A DNA stretch of 64,000 nt from Macrosoma leucophasiata (GCA_036365455.1 JAWQUS010000009.1:1704001-1768000), one strand, 5' to 3'; positions 42,542-54,029 are shown, counted from the first letter of the stretch. A program made the numbers and translations. The notes: generated by a model not told the origin, from the sequence alone.

Positions 42542-42866
42542 AATGACTTATAATAATAATCCAATAGGTATTAATAAATACCAATTTAATAATAATATTT
42601 AACCGATAAGTAAATCATCAAATTTTTCAATTCCTTCATAGAAGAAAATGAAAAATCTGTTCGTCATACATACAATACATACTCAACCGGAAGTAATACT
42701 TTGAAAAATTTGATGATTTACTTATCGGTTAAATATTATTATTAAATTGGTATTTATTAATACCTATTGGATTATTATTATAAGTCATTCTCTCTAGGTA
42801 GCTTATAACCCGACAATGCAGAAGAGTCCTTGAAGACCAATTTGAAATAAATCATTTGAATGTTGA
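42542..42866 (+). mobile_element. Family K retroelement end with 89-bp perfect inverted repeat
   Basis: Arms 42542-42630 and 42701-42789 are exactly complementary. The right arm continues into CTCTCTAGGTAGCTTATAAC and AGACCAATTTGAAATAAATC with a TTGAATTTTGAATTTT end. The left side is the same family in reverse. This is the pattern of a 5'-inverted retroelement insertion. Confidence 0.8.
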
Positions 42867-42964
42867 ATTTTGAATTTTATTATGCCGGCACTACACGTCG
42901 ACAGACGCATCCGCAGACGCCATCCGCGTATGCGTCCGTCAACGCGCGACGTCCGCGACGCGCA

Positions 42965-43162
42965 ATACAAAGCATAGATCACCTACTCAAAAACTGTCCT
43001 AGATATAACAATGCCCACCACAATCCTATAGAAACATGCCACATGTTTAAAATAAATCCATTCAATTTGACAGACATTCTGTCAAAAGAAAGTACGTGTA
43101 ATTCATTTGATAAATTTACCCATTACATTATAAACACATTAAAGGAATTTAAAAAAACATAA
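42965..43162 (+). pseudogene. Non-LTR retrotransposon C-terminal fragment
   Basis: The frame reads SIDHLLKNCPRYNNAHHN, then NPFNLTDILSKESTCNSFDK and HYIINTLKEFKKT, with a TAA stop. The H-x3-CPRY pattern followed by an IL..F helix is typical of the end of RNase H-bearing LINE proteins. 5'-truncated. Confidence 0.5.
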
Positions 43163-43970
43163 AACAAAAACAAAGATAAAAATCAATTGAATAATACAAA
43201 TCATAGTTTCAAAAATTCAGTATAAAGAAGAACTAAAACTGCTTCCAACTGCTAAAATATATCGACCAAAGTCGCCCGTATCAAATAGCGAGGGCTTTTG
43301 ATGATTAATCAACAATCTTTTTCCCTATTGACTTAAGCAATGGGAAACAAAAAAAAAATCACCTCGAGAGGCGATTTGAGCGTCTGTGGTAGGTATTTAA
43401 CGTCGGCGGACGCATACGCAGACGACGTCTATATTAGAGGTACACTTTTAACCAAACGTAACGCGCACACACCGATATTTTCAACGTCACATAATTTCTC
43501 ATTCATGATAAGTCGAACGTGTTTGAATAACGCTCAAGAATGACAATTAAACAATGAGTAATAAAAAATAATATAGATACTGATCAAAACAATAGTCAAT
43601 ATTAAACAATCCCTAATAATTATCAAGCACAAACAATGGAGTTAGAAGTTTCCAGAATTTCAATTACTGAGACTTTAAGATGCAAGTGATAAAGTTCAAT
43701 TTCGATTGTCTTGAATCAACGAAACCTGTACGACATTTTTGTTCTTACTAGCATGACACTTTATATGAGCGATTCATTATTAGTGTGTATGTTGCTTTCG
43801 ACTTTATCGCAAACACATAAGGTAGATATTTCTTCGATGAATGTCAGTTAAAAAGAATGCAACAGCGTTTACCAACCATGTCGTAACGTAGTAAAATGGC
43901 CGTTAGTTTAATTATGATATAGACCGAAAGCCAGTGGTGTATTTATCAGCATTTGGAAGAAAACCCCTGG
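43163..43970. other. No gene seen
   Basis: CGTCGGCGGACGCATACGCAG near 43400 resembles GACGCATCCGCAGACGC at 42903; these may be a pair of direct repeats in a decayed element. Confidence 0.4.
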
Positions 43971-44212
43971 TATAGGTCGCGCCACGTAAAAAGAACGCTG
44001 GAAGAAAGTAGAAGGGATGTGTTCGCGCATCGGTACACTCGCGCACGAAAGTACTAGCCCTATTGGTTTATTTTTGATCTAGCTTTCGCTTGCGGTTTCG
44101 TGTATTGGTAGGCAGATTGAAAACTATATTACATAGAATAACATAAAATGAAATAAAAACACATGACGCGCAGCTTGACCGCCAGCGTTCTTTTTACCTG
44201 GCGCGACCTATA
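43971..44212. mobile_element. TA-type MITE with 31-bp inverted ends
   Basis: TATAGGTCGCGCCACGTAAA at 43971 and, inverted, at 44182-44212 with one mismatch. TA at both ends fits a mariner/Tc1-like target. 242 bp, non-coding. Confidence 0.85.
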
Positions 44213-44602
44213 ACACACATTTTTGTAGTTTAATGTTTTCAGTCGTTATACAAGACTTTTGTCTTTTTTTTTGAGTTCGCTCCATAAGAAACGATTTGAG
44301 TTATAAGGCCCGGTACGGAAATTTTATGAGGAGTAAATTCAGTATAACACGAAAATTGAGTCGTTACTCGCCATTCCCCTGCGAGCGCTGCGACCGAGCA
44401 GACGTGCCTCACCGACCTCATAAAGGAGGAGGTTCTCAATTCACCTGTATGTTTTTTTGTGTGTATGTTACGTGATTTCTCCGGGATTTGTGGACCAATT
44501 TGAATAAATTTTTTTCTAGAATATGGTAGTGTCACCAATTATTGTAAAAAGATTCTAAAATTTATTTATTTCCAAAAGTATGGTAAGTAAATATAACTTA
44601 TT
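44213..44602. other. No gene called
   Basis: A 99-codon minus frame at 44239-44538 lacks any motif that I recognise. Confidence 0.4.
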
Positions 44603-44850
44603 ATTAATTAGCGGCAAGTATATTATTAATATACTTGCCGCTAAATGGTAGTGTTCAACACTATCGTGTTCCGGTCAGGTGGTAATGTACGGCCCTGTAA
44701 TTTCCGGTACAGAGGCATAAGACCTTAGGCCTCAGGAGTGGTAACGCATCTGCTTTTTGACCTTGGTCTTTGTGTGGGTGTCTATAGGCTGCAGTCATCA
44801 CTTAACATCAATGTGAACTGCATTACCACTTCCATAACATAAAAAAAAAG
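44603..44850 (+). mobile_element. Family A copy with a 17-bp inverted start
   Basis: TAGCGGCAAGTATATTA is followed by its inverse TAATATACTTGCCGCTA; from there a normal subfamily 1 copy runs to the A tail. Confidence 0.8.
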
Positions 44851-45764
44851 TACATTTCAGGTCGTAGAAATTAAACAATGGTTTCACATACTTCGCCAGT
44901 AAAAATGAGCATGCAAATTCAGACTTTATAGCACATAGTATGTGCAAATGTGTGATACTGCTGTATTACATTGTATGTTGTGTAGCTACTTATACTCCTG
45001 TATTACAGTAGTATCACTAAACATCGTTTCCGCAAACCCCTCCATATCTATAAAACTTACTTTAAATTAAGTTCTCTACTGTACATATTAATATACTTAT
45101 AAAACTTTTACCCACTTTACACACAATGAGAATAACTCAAAACCCTGACAATCCACTGTCATGTGGTAAAAACTGAACTAAGAATTATTTTCACACAATT
45201 TTCACGACCCGTTTCAAATCTATCTACCCTTGTATAAGTCCTCGGAAATGAGATGCGTGTTTATAATAAACACAGAACAGGCAATAAATTCACATTGTAG
45301 CAATTAAATCTGAGTAAGCGACATAACATAATACAATAACGGGCCGTTTACTTGATAATTAGAAATACTATGTTGAGATTCATATGGGGGAATGTGAAAA
45401 TAATTGTTTAAGGCTTTCGCATGAAATTCATTAAATGGGAAACATATTTATGGGCTACATCACTTGGCAAAATTGAGATTACGTATCAAGGAACGCAATT
45501 ACAGCGGCGCAACATCAAAGTATTAAAACTAGTATTAATATGGAATCAAATCAATTTCGATATTAATCTTAAGTTTATTAATAAAGAGGAGACTATTTGA
45601 ATTTCGAACTGATTACTGTTAATAGAAGTAAGTGTAAAGTCACTTTATGAAGGTGTTTATTAAAATGTAGCCTACTAAATAAGTTTTAATAACTGTTGGT
45701 ACATTCCATATTGTTCACTATAAAATAAATAATTTGAATTCTTCGAATCTCGGGTATGACTACT
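44851..45764. other. No gene seen
   Basis: AT-rich, nothing recognised. Confidence 0.4.
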
Positions 45765-45895
45765 TTTTTTTATTTTTTTTTTATTTTTATTTTTTTTTTT
45801 ATTTCGGATTTGTGTGTATGCGGTCTGTCTCGAGACGGCACTAGTCTACTTCACCGGGCAATCGGCGAGCGCAGAAGGCGCTCCAGCCTAAGGGT
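45765..45895 (-). mobile_element. Family Q fragment with T-rich lead
   Basis: T-rich run, then GTCTGTCTCGAGACGGCACT and CTTCACCGGGCAATCGGCGA. The T run could be the A tail of a minus-strand retrocopy. Confidence 0.5.
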
Positions 45896-46047
45896 ATGAC
45901 TACGACTTGGCGATGTTTTTATACTTGGCAAGTGGTATGGCCGGAGATCGAACTTGTAACCAACAAAAACCCTTTTTTACATATTTGACATTTACCCCAT
46001 TTTTTGTTTCTCAAACAACATTTTATCATATTATCACAGCCTAACTA

Positions 46048-46550
46048 AAAAAAAACCGGGCAAATGCGTGTCGGGCCACGCAAAGTGTAGGGTAGTTTTT
46101 AGGTTTGATTAATGTAAAGAAAAAAATATATAAAAAAATTCTATGAAGTTGTGCAAAAATTCCGAGTATTATATTTGGTCGACTATTACTCGCAAACTTG
46201 TAAAGCCAACTTAGGTGTGATAGTTTTCCTTTTAATTTCGTTATATGTAGCTACTATTGGCGTGACGTTTGAATTTCTAACAACAACCGTTTAGTCTCTA
46301 GGGGGAAAGGCCCTGGGGGGGAAAGCCTTGAGTCTTGAAAAATATCCATGCGTTACATGTAGGGAAGGTACCCTAAATAATTTTATTTTTCATGTTTTTA
46401 TTCTACTACTTTGTCGGCGTAATTAAGATTAATACTTGTGCCAAATTTCAAGTCTGTAGTTTTCGCGCTTAACCGCGGACGGACAGACAGACCGACAGAC
46501 GGACATGGCGAAAATATAAGGGTTCCTTGTTTACTACGGCACCCTAAAAA
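46048..46550 (+). mobile_element. Family G repeat
   Basis: AAAAAACCGGGCAAATGCGTG to GGCACCCTAAAAA, with GGACGGACAGACAGACCGAC near 46484. Confidence 0.75.
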
Positions 46551-46763
46551 TCACTGTTCTGGAGAATTCTTCATGTAGACAAAACAATAGTTTCAATAAA
46601 TGTATATACCGGTATAAAATCCTGAAAAAACTAAACAGTATTGAACAGATAGCTAACTCCTTGACTATACACCTGGTTCACTGGTCACCCACTAACACAT
46701 TGAGCGTAGCGTCATGTTTTTTACGGCATTGACTGATCAGAAAGTCCACTGAAGATATTCATA

Positions 46764-46954
46764 TCTTATATATAAGATTCTCGTGTCACAATGTTTGTCT
46801 TCGTACTCCTCCGAAACGGCTTTACCGATTTTAACCAAATTTTGCATGCATATTCAGTAGGTCTGAGAATCGGCTAACATCTATTTTTCATAACATTTTT
46901 GGACATTTTTTTTTAAATTTTCTAGGGCGATACGAAGGTTGCCGGGACAGCTAG
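46764..46954 (+). mobile_element. Short Helitron with canonical ends (family H)
   Basis: TCTTATATATAAGATTCTCG after A46763; ends TTGCCGGGACAGCTAG before T46955. Confidence 0.8.
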
Positions 46955-47037
46955 TCTTGATATAAAATTTGATGACGGAGACAAACTAGCATTCAAATCA
47001 CACTAATGGCAAGTTAGTGTAATATATCGACAGAATT

Positions 47038-47071
47038 TTTAATGGTGGTAGAGTTCCAAGCGTAGGGCGTA
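47038..47071 (+). mobile_element. Family A 5' scrap
   Basis: TTAATGGTGGTAGAGTTCC only. Confidence 0.6.
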
Positions 47072-47737
47072 GTTGGTTAGAATCCCACTGCAGAATCATT
47101 TCGTTCATCCAGATATGCTGCAAACCAAATTTTTTAACATATTTATAATCTGGAGAATATGTATCCACTAGTTTGCCTATCAAAATTTTGAGGCAAGTAT
47201 TTTTAATTAAATTATTTTATCTTTAACAGCCAGCAACTCCCAACTTAGATCGGCCGCAAATAAGAGAATTTGCGGCTCTTGTATATCATAATAATGAAAA
47301 CAAAATTAGCTATAATTTGATATATAAATAATACATGTACCTACGTTATGAGGGTAAAAAGTTATCGGGGCGGAACGAAAATATGTTGAGGCAGCCAAGT
47401 GCGCAACGGCAGCCGTGATTTTTCAGAGTCTTTATACATATTTCCGTGAAGTGGACGATATTTTACTGAAAAAACAACCAAAAAAAAATTCCTCTGTTGG
47501 TTGGAGCCAAAAGGCTCAGAGGAAGGCTCGGCAACGAGCAGCCGCCGGTGGGGTCGCGGATGTGTGCGTAAGCGTTCCCGTGACCCACTCTTCGCCACTG
47601 ATGGCGGACGAGTGGGTCGCAGTAGGAACACCCAGGGGGTTTTGTAGTGGGTAGACGGTTGCTTTTCCCGGAGTTCCACATAACCCACCCCTCTCCCCAA
47701 TGGTGGGTATGCGTAAAGCATTTTTCCCTGGTAAAAA
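47072..47737. other. GC-rich block of unknown nature
   Basis: 47490-47735 is much more GC-rich than its surroundings and is open in several frames on both strands, which is a composition effect. It lies between two oppositely oriented family A ends. It may be the 5' untranslated part of a retrotransposon; I cannot name it. Confidence 0.4.
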
Positions 47738-47799
47738 AAAGGTAATGCGGTGGTGCCTACTCCCTCGAAACCTCACACTGGAACTCTACCACCAGTAAA
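47738..47799 (-). mobile_element. Family A 5' fragment
   Basis: GGTAATGCGGTGGTGCCTAC to CTCTACCACCAGTAAAC. Confidence 0.75.
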
Positions 47800-47828
47800 C
47801 TCAACTCAACATAAAACAAGTAGACTTT

Positions 47829-48107
47829 TAGTGCTCCAGTGACGTAGCTCGCGGGCGTAGGCACCACCGCATTACCTAATATACTTGCCACGAAATGGTA
47901 GTGTTCAGCACTATCGTGTTCCGGTCAGGTGGTAATGTACTGCCCTGTAATTTCCGGCACAGAGGCATAACACCTTAGGCCTCAGGAGTGGTAACGCATC
48001 TGCATTTTGACTCTGGTCTTTGTGTAGGTGTCTATAGGTTGCAGTCATTACTTAGCATCAATGTGAACTGCATGCTTGTTTGCCTCTTCCATTACATAAA
48101 AAAATAT
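47829..48107 (+). mobile_element. Family A copy, subfamily 1
   Basis: TTTAGTGCTCCAGTGACGTA to CATTACATAAAAAAAT; lacks the first 15 bases. Confidence 0.85.
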
Positions 48108-48140
48108 AGGGGAGATCTTCTACCAGTACTGACCACTTAG

Positions 48141-48393
48141 AATTATTAGAGTAGAGTTCGAGTGTAGCAGGTCAAAGGCGTAGGCACCACCACATTTCCC
48201 AATTTATCTGCCGCTAAATGGTAGTGTTCAACACTATCGTGTTCCGGTTTTAAGAACTGTCACAGAGACAGAACACCTAAGGTCTCAAGGGTGGCAACGC
48301 ATCTGCATTTTGACCCCTGCTGTTAGTGTGGATGTCTATACGCATCAATGTGAACGGCATGCTTGCTTGCCACCTTTGTAACATAAAGAAAAA
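48141..48393 (+). mobile_element. Family A copy, subfamily 2
   Basis: TTAGAGTAGAGTTCGAGTGT to AACATAAAGAAAAA, with two internal deletions. Confidence 0.75.
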
Positions 48394-48690
48394 TAATAGT
48401 ATAAAAGCAGTAATAGTGATGAACACAATAATAACCTCAATATTAGTATCAGAGAAGTGTGCCCAATTTGTCTCGGTGCCAGTGGATATTCGATATTAGT
48501 TCTGTCAATATACTTGCTAACGGTAGACTGGACAAACATTATGATTAGGCGCTGTTCATATTGGAGAACTTTTTTGTTTCCGAAATGAAAACGCCTGTTT
48601 TACTTTGTTAGGCAATTCAGATAATTGAAGATAGTAAAATCAAGACACAGTTTTTCTTCTTTCACACGGCTATTCGGTTTCTAGCGAATT

Positions 48691-48978
48691 ATTTACTGGT
48701 GGTAGAGCTCCAGTGACGGAGCTCGCGGGCGTAGGCACCACCGCATTACCTGATTTACTTGCCGCTAAATGGTAGTGTTCAGTACTATCGTGTTCCGGTC
48801 AGGTGGTAATGTACGGCCCTGTAATTTCCGGCACAGAGGCATAACACCTTAGGCCTCAGGAGTGGTAACGCATTTGCATTTTGACCTTGGTCTTTGTGTG
48901 GGTGTCTATAGGCTGCAGTCATCACTTAACATCAATGTGAACTGCATGCTTGTTTGCCACTTCAATTACATAAAAAAA

Positions 48979-49020
<42 letters not shown>
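48691..49020 (+). mobile_element. Family A copy with (AT)n tail
   Basis: TTTACTGGTGGTAGAGCTCC to CATAAAAAAAA at 48981, followed by AT repeats to 49020. The cleanest subfamily 1 copy. Confidence 0.9.
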
Positions 49021-49022
<2 letters not shown>

Positions 49023-49709
49023 CAAGCAAAACGATATTAATGTTTTTGTTGTATCACTACGACAGTATAGTGGCGATAACACGATAGTAAAGTTCACCTT
49101 TACAACAACTAAACAAGAGCTTACACCTAGTGTACCTCTTAGCTGTCTAAATCCGGGAGAAAGAAATCATTGATTAGATACCTATCATAACTTATTATTT
49201 TATTTTGAACTTATAACATGAATTATGGCTGTCGGCCGTCGAAGAGGGTTTTTAAAAAATACAAAGGAACTTGTATTACATGAATTTAATTAAAATAAAG
49301 CTTACAATGGAAATCTATTATAATTTTAACCTAGTTCCTACTAACTGGTCTCGGCTACTACACGAGCGAGTAGGAGATCCAGCAGCGGAGGCCACCGCTG
49401 AGTTCGGAGATTGAAGTAAGTGTCCTCTTGTGCTGTTGCCAATGGTAGTACGGAGCAGACACGGTGGTCACGGTGATACCACACGATGTTGCTGCGCAAT
49501 GCCGCCCGTACCGTGGGAGCTCTACATGGCCATCAGGGATGTCAGGCCGTGTAACACATGTCATAACAACATGCAAAATAATTGTATTAAATCAAAATAC
49601 GAAACGAGTGCATGGATCGCTGATCGCTGTTAGATACAGAATAATGAGCGAACGAATGAAACTTAAAACAAATGAAAAACGAAAATCAGTGAGACAAAGA
49701 CGACGTTAT
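49021..49709. other. No gene called; unexplained open frames
   Basis: 49358-49576 (minus) is open for 72 codons, and an overlapping minus frame ends in LLARVVAETS. The composition is richer in GC than the flanks. Could be an exon or a retroelement piece; no motif recognised. Confidence 0.3.
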
Positions 49710-49833
49710 TAATAAATTGGTATTTATTACTACCTATTGGATTATTAATATAAGTCATTCTCTCTAGGTACCTTATAACCCGACAATGCAAAAGTGTCCT
49801 TGTAGACCAATTTGAAATAAATGATTTTGACAT
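49710..49833 (+). mobile_element. Family K 3' end
   Basis: AATTGGTATTTATTACTACC, CTCTCTAGGTACCTTATAAC, GACCAATTTGAAATAAATGA. Confidence 0.7.
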
Positions 49834-50059
49834 ATTCTCTCACGCACGTTGGAAAGAAAGAGAATAAAACAAAGTACAACCACGCACGCAATTTTTTTTT
49901 TCTATATTTTGAGTAGAATTTTGTATATTTTAAATTCCTTCAGGGAGACGGGAGATTTTAATTTTCAGAGGTCAAATCCGTGAGATCCTACTTACACCCC
50001 GACCCTAGCACCACCCGTGTAGTCGTTATTCCGGTTACCGCCACCTGATGACTAGACCG

Positions 50060-50330
50060 AAAGTTGCGTCTCCAATCGCATATGTCTTATTTGTCCCTCA
50101 GCCTAGGATCTGACCCGTAAGGATGATTCTTAGGGTCTTTTCTTTGTTCATTGTTATCTACGTTTTATGTCTTTTTTATGTGTCTCGCTGTGTGTCAAAT
50201 AAATGTTTCTTTCTTTCTTTTATTTCAGTTCTGTAAATTCATTTAGGCTATGCGCTTGCCAATTGCCCAGTGAAGTAGTCTAGGGCCGTCTCGAGACGAC
50301 CCACCTAAGAGCATTCAAAAATAACTTCTA
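50060..50330 (+). mobile_element. Family Q fragment
   Basis: GACTAGACCGAAAGTTGCGT, CGCATATGTCTTATTTGTCC, then CGTCTCGAGACGACCCACCT; contains an internal TTTCTTTCTTTC tract. Confidence 0.5.
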
Positions 50331-50525
50331 AGTAGGTATCTACGTAAAAACTGGTCATTGCGGTCAATGCGATGTTCCTGCAATGTAAAATTTATTGTCC
50401 TTATTTCGAAATTACGGGGTCGCGTAAATTGCTATTGCAATAAACGCCTATGGTTTACCTCTATTTATCTTACCAAGCCAGGAGATACTTCAATTATAGG
50501 CTTACTTACTAACTTGTTATATAGC

Positions 50526-50665
50526 ATATTTTTAATGTCATGAAGTAACAAACAAGCATACAGTTCACATTAATGGTAAGTGAATACTGAAGTCTTTAAT
50601 ATAGACATATTGCCACTCATGAGGCCTTAGCTGTCGTACCTACCAGAAACTATGTACTGCCATGG
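50526..50665 (-). mobile_element. Decayed family A 3' half
   Basis: TTTTTAATGTCATGAAGTAA, CAAACAAGCATACAGTTCAC. Confidence 0.5.
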
Positions 50666-50865
50666 TGCCTTAAATTGTGTCACTCAAGTTCTACTAGCAG
50701 TGAAAGCACATAGTTTATAACACTTGTTCTTCCCTAGGTTGGCTAGAAGAAAGCTAACGGGGTGACCTGCCTGAGCGACGAATACGACGCAACGTGACGC
50801 TACGAACGCGACGATCGGGATCAACTCAACAGCATACCTTGCTGGCGGAATACAAGGTAGTATTA

Positions 50866-51103
50866 TTAGGTTTTTTTGAATGTAAAGAAGGTGAAAAATT
50901 ATCACCACATTGATGATCACAAGTGATGACTGCAGCCTTTAGACATCTACACAAAAACCAGAGGTCAAAATGCAGATAGACCGACTTGACCGTTGCCATT
51001 CCTGAGACCTAAGTATTTTATATACATTTAAAAAAAATACTTAGGTCTCAAGAATGGCAACGGTCAAGTCGGTCTATCTGCATTTTGACCTCTGGTTTTT
51101 AAA
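50866..51103. repeat. Family A piece with 67-bp inverted duplication
   Basis: A minus A piece (50866-51019) followed by its own inverse (51034-51100) across a 14-base spacer; arms 50953-51019 and 51034-51100 differ at one base. Both arms carry AGACCGACTTGACC, which other A copies lack. Confidence 0.9.
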
Positions 51104-51377
51104 GGTTTAATAAAGGTGGCAAACAAGCATGCAGCTCACATTGATGTTAAGTGATGACTGCAGCCTATATACACCCACACAAAGACCAAGATCAAAATGC
51201 AGATGACAGTCCTAATTTGTCATGTCTCTGTGATAGTTATTATGGAGCCATACATTACCGTCTAACATGAACACGATGGTGCCGAACACTACCATTTAGC
51301 GGCAGATAGGTTAGGTAATGCGGTCGTGCCTGACGCCCTCAAGCTCCTACACTTAGAAACTCTACCACTAGTAATTA
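51104..51377 (-). mobile_element. Family A copy, subfamily 2
   Basis: TTTAATAAAGGTGGCAAACA to CTCTACCACTAGTAAT; a deletion removes part of the GCGTTGCCAC region. Confidence 0.8.
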
Positions 51378-51951
51378 TCCTTCAAAATTTAAATTGTGCT
51401 TTAAGGCAGTCTGCGATGAGACGCAACGGTACGCATACTTGCTTTGGAGATCAGGCACAACGAATTAAGAGCAAAATTGTACTGTCCTTTTGAAAAGTAA
51501 CAATTAAAATGATGTAGGGCTTTCGTCGTGTGTGTCATCGCGTTACTTTGCATCGTATCACGTCACGTCACGTCGCGTCGCGTCGCGAAGGATTCGTCAT
51601 TCGTCACCCAAGCAGGACGCCGTGTTATATAGAAGAAATCTTTGAATGAAATATTAAACGAACGACCAATATAAAAAAGGCTTTATATCTTACGCAATAG
51701 TTGTACCTACTACACTTGTCCCACTTCGTTCGACCTTGAATAATGAAGAATAGTCCTTCCATATGATAAACATAACTAATAATGAAATATCATTCGATAA
51801 TCGAATGCCTATTGTAATTGGTTATTATGCTGATTGCATGATGAAGCACATTTTTTATGTATAGAATAAAGTAAACAAGGATGCGGGATACATTTTTTCA
51901 GCTTATTTTTGTCAGTTACGCATTTTGTTCAATTAGTCTCGATAGAATCGA
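51378..51951. other. No gene; short (CGTCA)n-type tract
   Basis: 51556-51590 holds CACGTCACGTCGCGTCGCG repeats. A weakly similar ACGACGCAACGTGACGC lies at 50781, so the two may be ends of one decayed element around the A copies. Confidence 0.35.
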
Positions 51952-52513
51952 AAAAAAAACCGGTCTAGTGCGTGTCGGGCCACGCGCAGTGTAGGGTTCC
52001 GTAGTTTTTAGGTTTTATTAATGTAATAAAAAAAATATATAAATATTCTATGGAGTTCTTCAAAGTATTCGAGTATTACATTTATTTGGTCGGCTATTAC
52101 TCGCAAACTAGTAAAGCCAACTTAGGTGCAATAGTTTTCCTTTTAATTTCGTTTTAAGTAGCTACTATTGCCGTAACGTTTGAATTTCTAACCACTACCG
52201 TTTAGTTGGTAGAGGGGAGGGGACACTTGAGTCTAACGAAAATTGGCACTACTAAATCTAAAAATGATATTAGCACACCCCTAACATTTGAAAAACCAAT
52301 CCAACGATACCCCACACTATATGGAAATCGAAAATAAATCAAAATATCCGCGCGTTACAAGTAGGGGTACCCTAAATATTTTTTTTTTCACGTTATTATT
52401 CTACCACTTTGTCAGCGTGCCAAATTTCAAGTCTCTAGTACCAGACAGACAGACAGACAGACGGACCTGGCGAAACTATAAGGGTTCCTTGTTTATAACT
52501 GAACCCTAAAAAA
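51952..52513 (+). mobile_element. Family G repeat
   Basis: AAAACCGGTCTAGTGCGTGTC to GAACCCTAAAAAAC, with (CAGA)n at 52442-52460. Confidence 0.75.
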
Positions 52514-52902
52514 CTATAAAAGTAAGAACTCTTCAACATTAAGATAGAAAAGTTTAATTTCATACATTGCTCACACGAATGACATACACAAAGACTGAGT
52601 TGCTCACGGACATGAGTCTTTGTGTTCCATCAAAGCGTCACACACTTCTATGTGTGATTGGCTCAAACGCGTGTTAAATAAAGCTTGTCATCTGTCCACT
52701 CGGTGTTTCTGGTATATTGTCAAACCGCGGCTACGTCCGCGTCTGCGGTGACAAGCCGTGACAGGGCGGTAATGGGAAACACTTTGACCGCGACTTTTAA
52801 CCAACGCACGGATGTAGTCGTTTATTGTGAATAAAAGTTGTTAATATTCCGTGAATGGTGTACTGTTTTGTGAACCAAAACACATACTAGTGGTATAATA
52901 AA
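52514..52902. other. No gene seen
   Basis: Nothing recognisable. Confidence 0.4.
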
Positions 52903-53493
52903 GTGACCATACGTCCCGTATTGAACGGGACAGTCCGGATTTCATGCAGTCCGTCCCAGGAAAACTTTAGGGAACGGCAAAATATCCCGTTATCGGTAAT
53001 CTCAGCAAAAATGTGTAGAAAACTAGCGCACCCGACTGAAGTTGTTCTGTAAACGTCATTCGACATTTAAACATTATTTGAATAATCTATAACACTCTCA
53101 GAAGCAATTGATAGCGACACCTAAGATAGGTACTTAAAACGATACTTAAAGAAGGGCGGTAGAGCTGGTTTTTTATGTAATAAAAGTGGCAAACAAGCGT
53201 GCAGTTCACATTGATGTTAAGTGACGACTGCAGTCTATAGACACCCACATAATGACCAAAGGTCAATATGCAGATGCGCTGCCACTCCTGAGACATTAGG
53301 TGTTATGCCTCTGTGCCGGCAATTACAGGGCCGTACATTACCACCTGACCGGAACACGATAAAGTATATTAGATAATGCGGTGGTGCCTACGCCCCCGAG
53401 CTCCTTCACTGCAGCTCTAGCACCAGTAAAAGAAGGTTCTTTGAAGGTTAATTTTAAGAATGTCCCGTTTTGAGTGACGATTAAAATGGTCAC
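52903..53493. mobile_element. Inverted-repeat element (GTGACCAT ends) split by family A
   Basis: GTGACCATACGTCCCGTATT at the left; at the right TGTCCCGTTTTGAGTGACG and ATGGTCAC. Family A occupies 53168-53430. Class uncertain. Confidence 0.6.
53168..53430 (-). mobile_element. Family A copy nested in an inverted-repeat element
   Basis: GGTTTTTTATGTAATAAAAG to CTCTAGCACCAGTAAAAG; a deletion removes the TAGTGCTGAACACTACCATT block. Confidence 0.8.
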
Positions 53494-53928
53494 ATTGGAT
53501 ATAACCTACTCTACTATCAAATGAAGGGAAAAATTTAATTTTGCATATACATATGGTACCGCATAAAGTGAGTATCTAAAGAACTTTACGTCAGATTTAA
53601 CACGTCCACTGCTGGACAAAGCCTTCCCTAAAGAAGCCCATAACAAGCGGAAAAATAGAGAACACTATTTGAATTTACTTTCTTAGAAGTCACAAGTTTG
53701 GCATTCATCGTTGGATTTTCCTTAAAATATTTGATTTGAATTGTATGTATGTGTTTGTATATATAATCTATATTATATATACCATATAGATAGTTGCTGT
53801 ATATATGTAATTTTTATTATATATCTATTTATATACTATATTTATTAATATAATTATTTGATCAAATCATTTTCCACTCATAATTTCTAAATTTAGACCC
53901 GTTTTGCACCTACATCGTCGCTCTCTTC
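53494..53928. other. No gene; AT-rich
   Basis: Palindromic ATATA clusters around 53760-53830 only. Confidence 0.4.
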
Positions 53929-54029
53929 ATAACCCAAAGGTTGACTGGGAGATAATGCCTAGTGGCATTAAGTCCGCCTTTATGTACACCATCTTCGTGC
54001 ATAAAAAGAGTAAATAAATAAATAAATAA
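53929..54029 (+). mobile_element. LINE 3' tail with (AAAT)n
   Basis: ATAACCCAAAGGTTGACTGG, AAGTCCGCCTTTATGTACAC, then (AAAT)n to 54029. Confidence 0.65.

Noticed and set aside
44239..44538. A 99-residue minus-strand protein gene
   Set aside because: No recognisable motif and no gene signals; length is possible by chance.
47362..47776. Overlapping long frames on both strands
   Set aside because: Four overlapping frames on two strands point to a low-stop, GC-rich composition rather than coding.
52903..53493. Two unrelated fragments either side of family A
   Set aside because: GTGACCAT and ATGGTCAC ends and the shared CGTCCCG/GTCCCG motifs fit one element split by the insertion better, though the class is unknown.
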